Positions 8,616-17,422 of a stretch of 64,000 nucleotides of DNA are shown in pieces (position 1 is the first letter of the stretch; each line of letters begins with the position of its first letter). The notes beneath the pieces were generated by a model that was not told the origin of the DNA, searched no databases, and worked only from the letters and a program-made list of their open reading frames with translations. The translations under genes were made by a program, and so were the position numbers. Origin of the DNA: Pseudomonas fluorescens (GTDB lineage: Bacteria > Pseudomonadota > Gammaproteobacteria > Pseudomonadales > Pseudomonadaceae); contig NZ_CP078138.1 of NCBI RefSeq assembly GCF_019212185.1, forward strand, positions 1,594,501 to 1,658,500. The letters run 5' to 3'.

Positions 8616-8852
8616 CTACCGGGCAGGGTAGGTGGCTGCGGCCGCCTCCAGCCACTGTTGCAGGTCACGACGCTTGATTTTCTGCTGCCTGGCGCGTTCC
8701 AGTTGTTGCAGCATGAAAGCTTTTTTCTGTTCGTCGTTACCAGCCATGGCCAGAGCCAGGTCGCGATCCATCCAGCGCTTGATGCGTACGTACAACCACC
8801 AGTGGAAGTACAGACCGGCAGCGGTGGTGACGACAATGATGAAGTAATCCAT
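8616..8852 (-). CDS. Small conserved membrane-anchored protein of unknown function
   Basis: The 78-residue product has one N-terminal transmembrane segment (YFIIVVTTAAGLYFHWWLYV), then a charged region rich in Arg, Lys and Gln (ERARQQKIKRRDLQQWLEAA) that probably forms a cytoplasmic helix. AAGGA lies 6 bases before the ATG. It is convergent to pdxH, with stop codons 5 bp apart. I recognise no named family and assign no function. Confidence 0.75.
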   Translation of the reverse strand: MDYFIIVVTTAAGLYFHWWLYVRIKRWMDRDLALAMAGNDEQKKAFMLQQLERARQQKIKRRDLQQWLEAAAATYPAR

Positions 8853-9020
8853 GGAAATCCTTGAGGCGGTGGCGCAGGTTCTGGAATTTGCCGCTACTGT
8901 GTGTTGAGTCCCTGGCAGGCGCTGTACTGCGCCTGAATGAAAGCACTTTTATCCCGGCGGCGCCGTGACAGGCGTCAAGCTGCGGAGTTTAATGAATACT
9001 TGTCCTTTGGAGTTGATGCT

Positions 9021-9485
9021 ATGCGTAAGTCTGTTCTGCTGGTTGCTTCCTTTTCGACGATGGCGATGTTGCTCACGGGTTGCCAGTCCAGCCTGACCGG
9101 CGACTCCTACTCCCGTGATGAGGCGCGTCGCGTGCAGACCGTCCGCATGGGCACCATCGAATCCCTGCGTCCGGTGAAGATCGAAGGCACCAAGACCCCA
9201 ATCGGCGGCCTGGCGGGTGCAGCGGTTGGCGGCGTTGGTGGCAGCGCCATCGGGGGCGGTAAAGGCAGCATCGTTGCCGCGGTCATCGGTGCGGTTGCTG
9301 GTGGTCTGATCGGCTCGGCCACTGAAGAAGGCCTGACCCGTACCCAGGGCGTAGAAATCACCGTGCGTGAAGACGACGGCAGCATGCGTGCTTACGTGCA
9401 GCAGGTTCAGGAGAACGAAGTGTTCCGCGTCGGCGAGCGCGTACGCATCTCCACCGTCGATGGCACCAGCCGCGTTTCCCACTAA
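9021..9485 (+). CDS. Glycine-zipper outer-membrane lipoprotein, SlyB-like
   Basis: The 154-residue product starts MRKSVLLVASFSTMAMLLTGC, with lipobox LLTGC and lipidated Cys21. Its centre (about residues 65-105) is a glycine zipper with two hydrophobic strands (GGLAGAAVGGVGG and VIGAVAGGLIGSATEE), the 2TM domain of SlyB/Pcp lipoproteins that support envelope integrity. The C-terminal ~45 residues form a small beta-rich part. The ATG at 9021 has GGAG 8 bases upstream; a start at 8937 would bury the signal peptide. It stands alone, with a strong terminator 15 bp after its stop. Confidence 0.88.
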   Translation: MRKSVLLVASFSTMAMLLTGCQSSLTGDSYSRDEARRVQTVRMGTIESLRPVKIEGTKTPIGGLAGAAVGGVGGSAIGGGKGSIVAAVIGAVAGGLIGSATEEGLTRTQGVEITVREDDGSMRAYVQQVQENEVFRVGERVRISTVDGTSRVSH

Positions 9486-9500
9486 GCGCAGACGGTTAAA

Positions 9501-9544
9501 ACAAAACCCCGATCAGGTGACTGGTCGGGGTTTTGTGTTTTTGG
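9501..9544 (+). terminator. Rho-independent terminator after the SlyB-like gene
   Basis: ACAAAACCCCGA (9501-9512) pairs perfectly with TCGGGGTTTTGT (9525-9536), followed by GTTTTTG. The A run on the left makes it usable for the convergent nhaA as well. Confidence 0.9.
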
Positions 9545-9563
9545 GGGAGCGGTTCAGAGCGAC

Positions 9564-10745
9564 TTATGCTGTCGTGGTCTTGCGACTCGCCATGACCATC
9601 ACCGTATAACCAATCAACGCAGCAAACAGCGAACCGGTCAGGATGCCCATGCGGTCCATGCCCGCGTATTCGCTGCTGCCGGCTTCAAAGGCCAGGGAGC
9701 CGACGAACAGGCTCATGGTGAAGCCGATCCCGCAGAGAATCGCCACGCCCAGCACCTGGCCCCAGTTGGCACCTTGAGGCAGGGCGGCTATGCCGATTTT
9801 CACCGCTAGCCAGGTCAGGCCGAAGACACCGATGGTTTTCCCCAGAAGCAGGCCGACGGCGATGCCCATGGGCACATCGTGGGTGAAGCTTTCGAGGGTT
9901 ACGCCGCTAAGAGAAAGGCCGGCGTTGGCGAAGGCGAACAACGGCAGGATGCCGTAGGCCACCCAGGGGTGCAGCGCATGCTCCAGGGTCTGGAGTGGCG
10001 AAGGCTCGGCGTTTTTCGTGCGCAGCGGGATGCAGAAGGCCAGGGTTACACCGGCCAGTGTGGCGTGGACACCGCTCTTGAGCACGCAGACCCAGAGAAT
10101 CAGGCCGATGATCATGTACGGCCCCAACTTGACCACGCCCGCGCGGTTCATCCCGATCAGGGCGGCGATACAGGCAGCGGCCAATGCCAGGGACAGGGTT
10201 GACAGGGCGCCGGAGTAAAAAATCGCGATGATGATGATCGCACCGAGGTCATCGATGATGGCCAGGGTCATCAGGAACAGTTTCAACGACACCGGTACTC
10301 GCTTGCCCAGCAGGGCCAGTACGCCGAGGGCGAATGCAATGTCTGTGGCGGTAGGAATGGCCCAGCCATTGAGCGCCGGCGGGTTGTCCTTGTTGAGAAG
10401 CCAGTAGATCAGCGCCGGCACCACCATACCGCCAATAGCCGCAGCGCCGGGCAGGACGATCTGCGAGGGCTTGGACAGTTGCCCGTCGAGTACTTCGCGC
10501 TTCACTTCCAGGCCAATCAGCAGGAAAAACAGCGCCATCAGGCCATCGTTGATCCACAGCAACAGCGGCTTGGCGATTTTCAGGGCGCCAATCTGGGCGA
10601 CCACGGGGGTGTCCAGCAGGCCAGTGTAGAGCCAGGACAACGGCGAGTTATTGATGACCAGGGCAAGGACGGCGGCAGCGATCAATAACAGACCGCTGGC
10701 AGCTTCCATCTGAAAGAAACGCGTGAAAGTGCTACGCAGAGGCAA
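9564..10745 (-). CDS. nhaA: Na+/H+ antiporter NhaA
   Basis: NhaA exchanges two protons for one sodium ion across the inner membrane in pH and salt homeostasis. The 393-residue product has about 12 hydrophobic helices. It carries the conserved [11 protein letters not shown] block and the paired aspartates of [14 protein letters not shown], which correspond to the Na+/H+ binding Asp163-Asp164 of E. coli NhaA. The start codon is TTG (10743-10745) with GGAG 7 bases upstream; the nearest upstream ATG is out of frame and the nearest downstream Met (residue 13) would cut the conserved N-terminal amphipathic helix. Confidence 0.96.
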   Translation of the reverse strand: MPLRSTFTRFFQMEAASGLLLIAAAVLALVINNSPLSWLYTGLLDTPVVAQIGALKIAKPLLLWINDGLMALFFLLIGLEVKREVLDGQLSKPSQIVLPGAAAIGGMVVPALIYWLLNKDNPPALNGWAIPTATDIAFALGVLALLGKRVPVSLKLFLMTLAIIDDLGAIIIIAIFYSGALSTLSLALAAACIAALIGMNRAGVVKLGPYMIIGLILWVCVLKSGVHATLAGVTLAFCIPLRTKNAEPSPLQTLEHALHPWVAYGILPLFAFANAGLSLSGVTLESFTHDVPMGIAVGLLLGKTIGVFGLTWLAVKIGIAALPQGANWGQVLGVAILCGIGFTMSLFVGSLAFEAGSSEYAGMDRMGILTGSLFAALIGYTVMVMASRKTTTA

Positions 10746-10814
10746 AGTCGCTCTCCATCTGTGGATTCAAAAGGTGGGACACCCTAACCTGTACCGTTAG
10801 ACGATAAAACAAAA

Positions 10815-10836
10815 GTTATATTCTTTTTTGTTATAT
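10815..10836 (+). repeat. Direct repeat GTTATAT in the promoter of the PLP enzyme gene
   Basis: GTTATAT occurs at 10815-10821 and again at 10830-10836, 15 bp apart, inside a strikingly A/T-rich block (10799-10840). It may be an activator site or part of divergent promoters for nhaA and the PLP enzyme. No known regulator is assigned. Confidence 0.35.
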
Positions 10837-10972
10837 GTCGTTACAACCGGCGGTGCAGAGAGCCTAGCAGTTGCTTGGCGTATTGAATCGCAGCTGTACC
10901 TGTGAGTTATGTAGGTTTTTTCCTAAGCTTGGGCATTAAGCCAGCCCCATTCGAGTCAACGAGAACCCAGCC

Positions 10973-12067
10973 ATGAGCGACAGCCGACAGTGGGCCCGCG
11001 AAGCCATCCGTATCATCGAAGCCGATTTCCAACGCAGCGCCGACACGCACCTGATTCCACTGCCATTACCGGGTCTGCCGGGGATCGAGTTGTATTTCAA
11101 GGATGAGTCCAGTCACCCTACCGGCAGCCTCAAGCACCGCCTGGCCCGGTCGCTGTTTTTGTACGCGCTGTGCAATGGCTGGCTCAAGCCAGGAGCACCG
11201 GTGATCGAGGCGTCCAGCGGTTCGACGGCGATTTCCGAGGCCTATTTCGCACGTTTGCTCGGCCTGCCGTTTATTGCGGTGATGCCGGCGACCACCTCCC
11301 GGGAAAAAATCGCACAAATCGAGTTCTACGGAGGCAAGCCCCACCTAGTGGAGGATCCCACACAGATTTACGCCGAGTCCGAGCGCCTGGCCCGTGAGCA
11401 CGGCGGGCACTTCATCGACCAGTTCACCTATGCCGAGCGCGCCACCGACTGGCGTGCCAACAACAATATCGCCGAATCGATCTTCCAGCAGATGCGCTTT
11501 GAGCGTCATCCTCAGCCGAGCTGGCTGATCTCAAGCCCAGGTACCGGCGGGACCACGGCAACATTGGGGCGTTACGTGCGCTATCGCCAGCATTGCACCC
11601 GAGTCCTGTGCGCCGATGCCGAGCGTTCGGTGTTCTTCGACTATTACCAGAGCGGCGATGCGAGTCTGCGCCTGGATTGCGGTTCGCGGATCGAGGGCAT
11701 CGGCCGTCCGAGGGTCGAGGCGTCGTTCCTGCCGAAAGTTATCGATGCCATGATCAAGGTCCCTGACGCTCTGTCGCTGGCCGCCATGCATTATCTGGCG
11801 CAACGTCTGGGACGGCACGTGGGAGGGTCCAGCGGAACCAATCTGATCGGTGCCCTGGTGGCAGCGCAGCAGATGATCGCGGATGGGGAAACGGGTTCGA
11901 TCGTGGCGATTCTGTGCGACAGCGGCGAACGCTATGGGACCACCTATTACGATCAGGAGTGGTTGAAGGCGCAGGGATACGAGTTGGATGGGTTGATCGC
12001 GACGGTCGCCGCCAGCGTCGAACGCGGTGAACCGTTGCCGGACAATGTGTTGCGCGCAGGGATTTGA
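10973..12067 (+). CDS. PLP-dependent cysteine synthase-family enzyme (possible cysteine desulfhydrase)
   Basis: The 364-residue fold-type II PLP enzyme has the Schiff-base lysine in GSLKHR (Lys54), the substrate loop [10 protein letters not shown] near 75-85 and a glycine-rich phosphate-binding turn [11 protein letters not shown] near 185-195. It differs from CysK and CysM in length and in the [14 protein letters not shown] sequence. It resembles the Cds1-like proteins described as L-cysteine desulfhydrases. Substrate is uncertain: desulfhydrase, cysteine synthase or another beta-replacement enzyme are all possible. It is monocistronic, preceded by an A/T-rich promoter region and followed by a strong hairpin. 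Confidence 0.8.
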   Translation: MSDSRQWAREAIRIIEADFQRSADTHLIPLPLPGLPGIELYFKDESSHPTGSLKHRLARSLFLYALCNGWLKPGAPVIEASSGSTAISEAYFARLLGLPFIAVMPATTSREKIAQIEFYGGKPHLVEDPTQIYAESERLAREHGGHFIDQFTYAERATDWRANNNIAESIFQQMRFERHPQPSWLISSPGTGGTTATLGRYVRYRQHCTRVLCADAERSVFFDYYQSGDASLRLDCGSRIEGIGRPRVEASFLPKVIDAMIKVPDALSLAAMHYLAQRLGRHVGGSSGTNLIGALVAAQQMIADGETGSIVAILCDSGERYGTTYYDQEWLKAQGYELDGLIATVAASVERGEPLPDNVLRAGI

Positions 12068-12073
12068 AGCGTT

Positions 12074-12113
12074 GGCACTGGCGTGATGGGCGGGCACCCG
12101 TCACGCCAGTGCC
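12074..12113. terminator. Strong hairpin between convergent genes
   Basis: GGCACTGGCGTGA (12074-12086) and TCACGCCAGTGCC (12101-12113) form a perfect 13-bp stem with a 14-base loop between the convergent stops at 12067 and 12119. No T run follows, so it may protect mRNA 3' ends as much as terminate. Confidence 0.65.
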
Positions 12114-12118
12114 AGGTT

Positions 12119-13735
12119 TCAGGCCGGTAGACCGAGGATGTCGCGGGCCACGGCTTCAGCGATGCGGATCCCGTCGACACCCGCCGAGAGAATCCCGCCG
12201 GCATAACCAGCGCCTTCACCGGCCGGGAACAGGCCCTTGACGTTGAGGCTCTGCATCGACTCGTTGTTGCGGGTAATGCGCAGCGGCGACGAGGTGCGGG
12301 TCTCGATCCCGGTCAGCACGGCATCGTGCAGGGAGTAGCCACGAATCTGCTTCTCGAAGGCCGGCAGGGCTTCGCGGATGGCCTCGATAGCAAATGCCGG
12401 CAGCGCCAGCGCCAGGTCGCCCAGGGCAACACCTGGCTTGTAGGACGGCTCGACGCTGCCCAGGGCTGTCGACGGTTTACCGGCAATGAAATCACCCACC
12501 AACTGTGCCGGGGCTTCGTAGTTGCCACCGCCGAGGACAAAGGCGTGGGATTCCAGCTGCTCCTGCAACTCGATACCGGCCAGCGGGCCGCCCGGATAAT
12601 CGACTTCCGGGGTAATGCCCACGACAATCCCGGAGTTCGCGTTACGTTCGTTACGCGAGTACTGGCTCATGCCGTTGGTGACGACGCGGTTCGGCTCGGA
12701 CGTCGCGGCCACTACCGTACCGCCCGGGCACATGCAGAAGCTGTAGACCGAACGACCGTTTTTTGCGTGGTGCACCAGTTTGTAGTCGGCGGCACCGAGT
12801 TTCGGGTGACCGGCGTACTTACCCAGGCGAGCGCTGTCGATCAGTGACTGCGGGTGCTCGATGCGGAAGCCCACCGAGAACGGCTTGGCTTCCATGTACA
12901 CACCGCGACCGTGCAGCATGCGGAAGGTATCGCGGGCGCTGTGACCCAGCGCGAGGATCACGTGGCGGGAGTGAATCTGCTCGCCGCTGGCCAGCTCGAC
13001 GCCGGTCAGTTGGCCGTCTTCGATCAATACATCGGTGACTCGTTGCTGGAAGCGCACTTCGCCGCCGAGGGCGCGAATCTGCTCGCGCATGTTTTCGACC
13101 ACGCCCGTCAGACGGAACGTACCGATGTGTGGCTTGCTGACGTAGAGAATCTCTTCCGGCGCACCGGCCTTGACGAACTCGTGCAGGACCTTGCGACCGT
13201 GGTGCTTGGGGTCCTTGATCTGGCTGTAGAGCTTGCCGTCGGAGAAGGTCCCCGCGCCGCCTTCGCCGAATTGCACGTTGGACTCAGGGTTGAGCACATT
13301 TTTACGCCACAGGCCCCAGGTGTCCTTGGTGCGTTGGCGTACTTCAGTGCCGCGTTCGAGGATGATCGGCTTGAAGCCCATTTGCGCCAGCAGCAGCCCG
13401 GCGAAGATCCCGCAGGGGCCGAAACCGACGACTACCGGACGTTCGCTCAGGTCTTGTGGCGCATGGCCTACAACCTTGTAGCTGACGTCCGGTGCGGCGT
13501 TGACGTTACGGTCATTGGCAAACGCCTGCAGCACCTTCGCCTCGTCGCGCAGGTTGAGGTCGATGGTGTAGATGAAGCACAGTTCGGTGGACTTTTTCCG
13601 CGCATCGTAGCTGCGCTTGAACAAGGTGAAATCGAGCAGTTCATCACTGGCGATGCCCAGGCGTTGCACGATGGCAGGGCGCAGGTCTTCTTCGGGGTGG
13701 TCGATTGGCAGCTTGAGTTCGGTGATTCGTAACAT
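12119..13735 (-). CDS. Large FAD-dependent NAD(P)/FAD oxidoreductase (COG2509-like)
   Basis: The 538-residue protein has an N-terminal domain of about 90 residues (MLRITELKLP...), then a Rossmann FAD-binding motif VVVGFGPCGIFAGLLLAQMG with the ILERG acidic end of beta-2. A C-terminal FAD block GLFPAGEGAGYAGGILSAGVDG closes the domain. The PGGTVVAATSEPNRVVTNGMS block is typical of this uncharacterised dehydrogenase family. Reaction and substrate are unknown. The ATG at 13733-13735 fits the usual MLRITELKLPIDH start; a frame open to 13969 adds an unrelated Arg-rich leader. It is probably a single-gene transcript. Confidence 0.85.
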   Translation of the reverse strand: MLRITELKLPIDHPEEDLRPAIVQRLGIASDELLDFTLFKRSYDARKKSTELCFIYTIDLNLRDEAKVLQAFANDRNVNAAPDVSYKVVGHAPQDLSERPVVVGFGPCGIFAGLLLAQMGFKPIILERGTEVRQRTKDTWGLWRKNVLNPESNVQFGEGGAGTFSDGKLYSQIKDPKHHGRKVLHEFVKAGAPEEILYVSKPHIGTFRLTGVVENMREQIRALGGEVRFQQRVTDVLIEDGQLTGVELASGEQIHSRHVILALGHSARDTFRMLHGRGVYMEAKPFSVGFRIEHPQSLIDSARLGKYAGHPKLGAADYKLVHHAKNGRSVYSFCMCPGGTVVAATSEPNRVVTNGMSQYSRNERNANSGIVVGITPEVDYPGGPLAGIELQEQLESHAFVLGGGNYEAPAQLVGDFIAGKPSTALGSVEPSYKPGVALGDLALALPAFAIEAIREALPAFEKQIRGYSLHDAVLTGIETRTSSPLRITRNNESMQSLNVKGLFPAGEGAGYAGGILSAGVDGIRIAEAVARDILGLPA

Positions 13736-13842
13736 GACAGGATCCGGTTCGCGGGCGCACCAATGCGCCAAGGCGTTTGCAAGCGGGCAATTATAAGCCG
13801 CAAAGGCACTGTCCAGTGAGGCTAAAACAGCAGCTCGTCGAA

Positions 13843-14517
13843 TCAGTCGCTGCGTGCGCCGCCAAAATAGGCACAACCACGTTGTACCTGATCGTTGACC
13901 CGCAACTCGGCGCTCATGAGCTGGACGCTGGGGCGACTTGGGTCGACGCAGCGCTGGGGGGCGATCCACAGTTCGACGCGCTGGTTGTTGGCTTCGCTGC
14001 TGAGATGAAAGCGCCCGTCACCCAGCTGTTCTTCCAGGTAGGGCAGGGCCAGGGCCGGCCGCCCGGCGCGCTCGACCACCATGCCGTTGCCACTGACCTT
14101 GACGCTCCAGTTGGGCGTATTACCGCCGGCCTGCAGGATCAGTTTCTGGAAGTCCGGGCTATTGCAGGCGCCGGTTGAGCGTTCCAGGCGATACAGCTGC
14201 TGGACATCGAGTTGTGCTTGGCCGTCCGCGACTTTTGCCGAGGGCACCCGGCCACGCAGATCGGCGAAGACCTGGTGCTGGGTGCCGGCCAGCGTGGCGG
14301 CCTCTTGCATGACGCTGGTGGAGCCGCTGTCATGCACGGCATACAGGTTGTTGCCCTGGCAGGGCTTGAACACCAGCTTGCCGTTGGCCATGCCGAGCTC
14401 ACCTTGCATGCGGGTCAGGCCGGCCGTGGAGGGCGCCTGGGGCGAACTCTCGAGCAACTGACAACCGGCAAACAACGGCAGCAGGGCGACAAACATCAGG
14501 GAACGGGCAGCACGCAT
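13843..14517 (-). CDS. Putative lipoprotein of unknown function (COG3650-like)
   Basis: The 224-residue product starts MRAARSLMFVALLPLFAGC, with lipobox LFAGC and lipidated Cys19. Two repeats of a small beta domain seem present: the first around LVFKPCQGNNLYAVHD, the second ending in QVQRGCAYFGGARSD. The final RGCAYFGG resembles the conserved end of periplasmic COG3650 proteins. Function is unknown. The ATG at 14515-14517 is where the signal peptide begins. It is divergent from the 115-residue exported protein. Confidence 0.72.
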   Translation of the reverse strand: MRAARSLMFVALLPLFAGCQLLESSPQAPSTAGLTRMQGELGMANGKLVFKPCQGNNLYAVHDSGSTSVMQEAATLAGTQHQVFADLRGRVPSAKVADGQAQLDVQQLYRLERSTGACNSPDFQKLILQAGGNTPNWSVKVSGNGMVVERAGRPALALPYLEEQLGDGRFHLSSEANNQRVELWIAPQRCVDPSRPSVQLMSAELRVNDQVQRGCAYFGGARSD

Positions 14518-14699
14518 CGTTGGGTCTCCAGACAGGTGCCGCCACGTTACGCAGGCAGGCCGTCGATCACAAGGCCGGTGTTGCCCGAGCGCGCTCAAAC
14601 GCGCCCCTGCAACATTGTGTACGGGGTTCTTGCGGGTGGACGCCGATCGGGATCGGCTACTCTAGGAGCCGTTTTTTCCACTGGATCAGGAGGATGCTC

Positions 14700-15047
14700 A
14701 TGCGTTGCAAGGTTTGGATGGTGTTTTTGGCAATGGTGGTCGGCACATCCACTCAGGCTGTCGAGATCGACTTCTCATCGGCCCTGGACTTCACCAAAAC
14801 GGAGCTGGTGTTGAAGGACATCGACTCCCCCAACCCCGAGACTGTAGCCTTGAATGTCACACTTTCCCCCGAGGCCACGGAACGCATGCGCAAGGTCAGT
14901 ACGGAATCGATCGGAAAGCCGTTGACCCTGTTGATCAATGGCCAGCCGATCACCACGGCCACCGTACAGTCAGTACTGGGTGCGCAGTTCCGAGTCGCGA
15001 TGTCGCGCGCCATTGCCCGGGAGTTGGTACCGAGCCTCCTGGACTGA
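14700..15047 (+). CDS. Small exported protein with a SecD-head-like motif
   Basis: The 115-residue product has a signal peptide (MRCKVWMVFLAMVVGTSTQA). Its mature part contains TLSPEATERMRKVSTESIGKPLTLLINGQPITTATVQSVLG, which resembles the P1 head subdomain of SecD (Gly-Lys-x-Leu-x-x-x-[ILV]-[ND]-Gly followed by a buried strand and helix). It has no transmembrane helices beyond the signal, so it is not a translocase. A stand-alone periplasmic role is inference. The ATG at 14700 has AGGAGG 6 bases upstream; the ATG at 14694 touches that ribosome site and is rejected. Confidence 0.7.
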   Translation: MRCKVWMVFLAMVVGTSTQAVEIDFSSALDFTKTELVLKDIDSPNPETVALNVTLSPEATERMRKVSTESIGKPLTLLINGQPITTATVQSVLGAQFRVAMSRAIARELVPSLLD

Positions 15048-15058
15048 ACCGGTCGCGG

Positions 15059-15658
15059 TCAGCCGACGTGGAACGTCTGCCCGGTTTGCAAACCTTCCAC
15101 ACTCTTGGCGTAGGCCAGTCCGACATCGGCGCCGGAAACCGGTTTGTAGCCACGGAAGTAGGGGGCGTAGCTGCCCATCGCCTCCACCAGCACGGTGGGG
15201 CTGACGGAATTGACGCGCATGCCACGAGGCAGTTCGATGGCGGCGGCCCGCACGAAACTGTCCAGAGCACCGTTGACCAGCGCCGCCGATGCGCCGCTGC
15301 GGATCGGGTCGTGACTGAGGACACCGCTGGTGAAGGTGAACGAGGCGCCATCGTTGGCAAATTCACGGCCGATCAGCAGCAGATTGACCTGGCCCATCAG
15401 CTTGTCTTGCAGACCGAGGGTGAAGCTCTGTTCGGTCATTTCCGCCAAGGGAGCGAAGGTCACGCTGCCGGCGGCGCAGATCAGGGCATCGAACTTGCCG
15501 GTCTTTTCAAACAGCGCACGAATCGAGGCGCTGTCGCTGATGTCTACCTGGAAATCGCCGCTGGTGCGGCCGATGCGAATGATCTCGTGACGTTCGGACA
15601 ACTCCTTGTCAATCGTCGAACCTACCGTGCCGCTGGCGCCAATCAAAAGAATTTTCAT
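15059..15658 (-). CDS. Short-chain dehydrogenase/reductase
   Basis: The 199-residue SDR has the NAD(P)-binding turn LLIGASGTVGSTID at residues 4-17 and IIRIGRTSGDFQVDISD ending beta-2. The classical YxxxK catalytic pair is not clearly present: the helix reads GASAALVNGALDSFVRAAAIEL, with no Tyr. That places it in the short atypical SDR group and leaves catalysis uncertain. It is divergent from a LysR regulator across 105 bp, which suggests that LysR controls it. Confidence 0.85.
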   Translation of the reverse strand: MKILLIGASGTVGSTIDKELSERHEIIRIGRTSGDFQVDISDSASIRALFEKTGKFDALICAAGSVTFAPLAEMTEQSFTLGLQDKLMGQVNLLLIGREFANDGASFTFTSGVLSHDPIRSGASAALVNGALDSFVRAAAIELPRGMRVNSVSPTVLVEAMGSYAPYFRGYKPVSGADVGLAYAKSVEGLQTGQTFHVG

Positions 15659-15742
15659 CGTGGGGATTCCTCGGGTGTTTGAACGAGGTTTCAGTCTAGT
15701 GTGGTTTTTTCTGGAGATAAGCGTGCTAATAGGCAACCTTTG

Positions 15743-15758
15743 GTTTTCAATTGGAAAC
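15743..15758 (+). promoter_or_regulatory. Candidate LysR operator between the SDR and LysR genes
   Basis: GTTTTCAATTGGAAAC is a 16-bp palindrome with one mismatched pair and contains T-N11-A (15744 and 15756), the LysR-type core. It ends 5 bp before the LysR ATG, fitting autoregulation. Confidence 0.5.
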
Positions 15759-15763
15759 AATCC

Positions 15764-16672
15764 ATGAGCGAAATGGACGACCTGGCCGCCTTCGCGGTGC
15801 TGATCGAGGCGGGCAGCTTCACCCTGGCGGCGCAACAACTGGGCTGCAGCAAAGGTCAGTTGTCCAAGCGCATCAGCCTGCTGGAGGCGCGTTTCGATGT
15901 GCTGTTGTTGCAGCGCACGACACGCCGTTTGAGCCTGACGGCGGCGGGCGCGGCGTTGCTGCCGCAAGCTCAGGCCCTGCTGATTCAGGTCGAGCGCGCA
16001 CGGCAAGCGCTGGCGCGGCTCAAGGACGACATGGCAGGCCCGGTACGGCTCACCGTGCCGGTTTCGCTAGGGGAGACGTTCTTCGATGGCTTGCTGCTGG
16101 AGTTTTCCCGGCAGTACCCGCAGGTCCTGATCGAGCTGGAGCTGAATAACAGTTACCGCGATTTGGCCCGCGACGGCTTTGACTTGGCGATCCGCTCCGA
16201 AGTGGCCAACGACCAGCGCCTGGTTGCCCGACCGCTGTTGGCCTGGCATGAAATGACCTGTGCCAGCCCCGAGTACCTGCGACAGTTTGGCGAGCCGACC
16301 ACGCCGCAGCAGTTGACGGGCCATCGTTGCCTGCTCAACAGCCATTACAGCGGTCGTGAAGAATGGCTCTACCACCAGCAGCACGAATTATCGCGGGTGC
16401 GGGTGTCCGGGCCTTTTGCCAGCAATCACTACAACCTGCTGAAAAAAGCTGCGCTGGCTCATGCCGGGATTGCGCGACTGCCGTCTTACCTGCTTCAGGC
16501 CGAGCTGGCTGACGGGCGTTTGCGCTGGCTGCTGCGCGATTATCAGACCCGCAGCATGCCGATGTACCTGGTGCATCCGTATCAGGGCGGATTACCCAAG
16601 CGCACCCAAGTGCTGGCGGACTATCTGATCGACTGGTTCAAGCGCAGCGGCGAGGCGCTGGACCGATTGTGA
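15764..16672 (+). CDS. LysR-family transcriptional regulator
   Basis: The 302-residue protein has an N-terminal winged helix (residues 4-62: DDLAAFAVLIEAGSFTLAAQQL, then SKGQLSKRISLLEARFDVLLLQRTTRRLSLT) and a periplasmic-binding-like effector domain from about 90. It is of the AaeR/DsdC-like group that often controls a divergent oxidoreductase. The ATG at 15764 was chosen over the upstream frame because MSEMDDLAAF is the usual beginning. The divergent SDR gene is its probable target; effector unknown. Confidence 0.93.
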   Translation: MSEMDDLAAFAVLIEAGSFTLAAQQLGCSKGQLSKRISLLEARFDVLLLQRTTRRLSLTAAGAALLPQAQALLIQVERARQALARLKDDMAGPVRLTVPVSLGETFFDGLLLEFSRQYPQVLIELELNNSYRDLARDGFDLAIRSEVANDQRLVARPLLAWHEMTCASPEYLRQFGEPTTPQQLTGHRCLLNSHYSGREEWLYHQQHELSRVRVSGPFASNHYNLLKKAALAHAGIARLPSYLLQAELADGRLRWLLRDYQTRSMPMYLVHPYQGGLPKRTQVLADYLIDWFKRSGEALDRL

Positions 16673-16683
16673 GCGCGCACAAA

Positions 16684-16703
16684 AAACGGCCCGAAGGCCG
16701 TTT
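16684..16703. terminator. Bidirectional intrinsic terminator
   Basis: AAACGGCC (16684-16691), loop CGAA, GGCCGTTT (16696-16703). An A run precedes the stem, giving a T tract for the convergent livF transcript on the minus strand. Confidence 0.8.
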
Positions 16704-16720
16704 CATGTATCGCGTTTTGC

Positions 16721-17422
16721 TTAGCCGCCCAAGTACGCTTCGCGCACTTTGGGATCGGTCAGCAAGGCTTCACCGGTGCCTTGCATCACCACCCGGCCGT
16801 TCTCCAGAACGTAGGCACGGTCGGCGATTTTCAGCGCCTGGTTGGCGTTCTGTTCGACCAGGAACACCGTCACACCGTCCTTGCGCAGTTGTTCGATGAT
16901 ATCGAAGATCTGCTGGATGATGATCGGTGCCAGGCCCAGCGACGGCTCGTCTAGCAACAGCAGCTTGGGTTTGCTCATCAGCGCCCGGCCGATGGCGAGC
17001 ATTTGCTGCTCACCGCCCGACATGGTGCCGCCGCGCTGTGCGAAGCGTTCCTTCAGTCGTGGGAAAAGCCCCAGGACCTTGTCCATCTGCTCCTGGTAAT
17101 CGCCCTTGTCGGTGAAAAACCCGCCCATGGCCAGGTTTTCTTCCACGGTCAGGCGTGAGAACACCCGACGACCTTCTGGCACTACGGCAATGCTCTTGCG
17201 CATGATCTGCGCCGAGGTCTGGCCGACCAGTTCCTCACCCATGTAGCGAATGCTGCCGCTGTGTGCCTGCGGCGAACCGCAGAGGGTCATCAACAAGGTC
17301 GACTTGCCGGCGCCATTGGCGCCGATCAGGGTGACGATTTCGCCCTGGCGGATTTCCACGTTGACGCTGTGCAGGGCTTGGATCTTGCCATAGAAGGTGG
17401 AAACGTTTTCGAACTGCAGCAT
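16721..17422 (-). CDS. livF: Branched-chain amino acid ABC transporter, ATP-binding protein LivF
   Basis: The 233-residue ATPase has Walker A GANGAGKS at 34-41, ABC signature MSGGEQQMLAIGRAL and Walker B LLLLDEPSLGL. Length and the MLQFENVSTFYGKIQALH beginning fit LivF (BraG in Pseudomonas). With LivG it powers high-affinity import of leucine, isoleucine and valine through LivHM. It is the last gene of the operon and starts directly after the livG stop with no gap. Confidence 0.97.
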   Translation of the reverse strand: MLQFENVSTFYGKIQALHSVNVEIRQGEIVTLIGANGAGKSTLLMTLCGSPQAHSGSIRYMGEELVGQTSAQIMRKSIAVVPEGRRVFSRLTVEENLAMGGFFTDKGDYQEQMDKVLGLFPRLKERFAQRGGTMSGGEQQMLAIGRALMSKPKLLLLDEPSLGLAPIIIQQIFDIIEQLRKDGVTVFLVEQNANQALKIADRAYVLENGRVVMQGTGEALLTDPKVREAYLGG

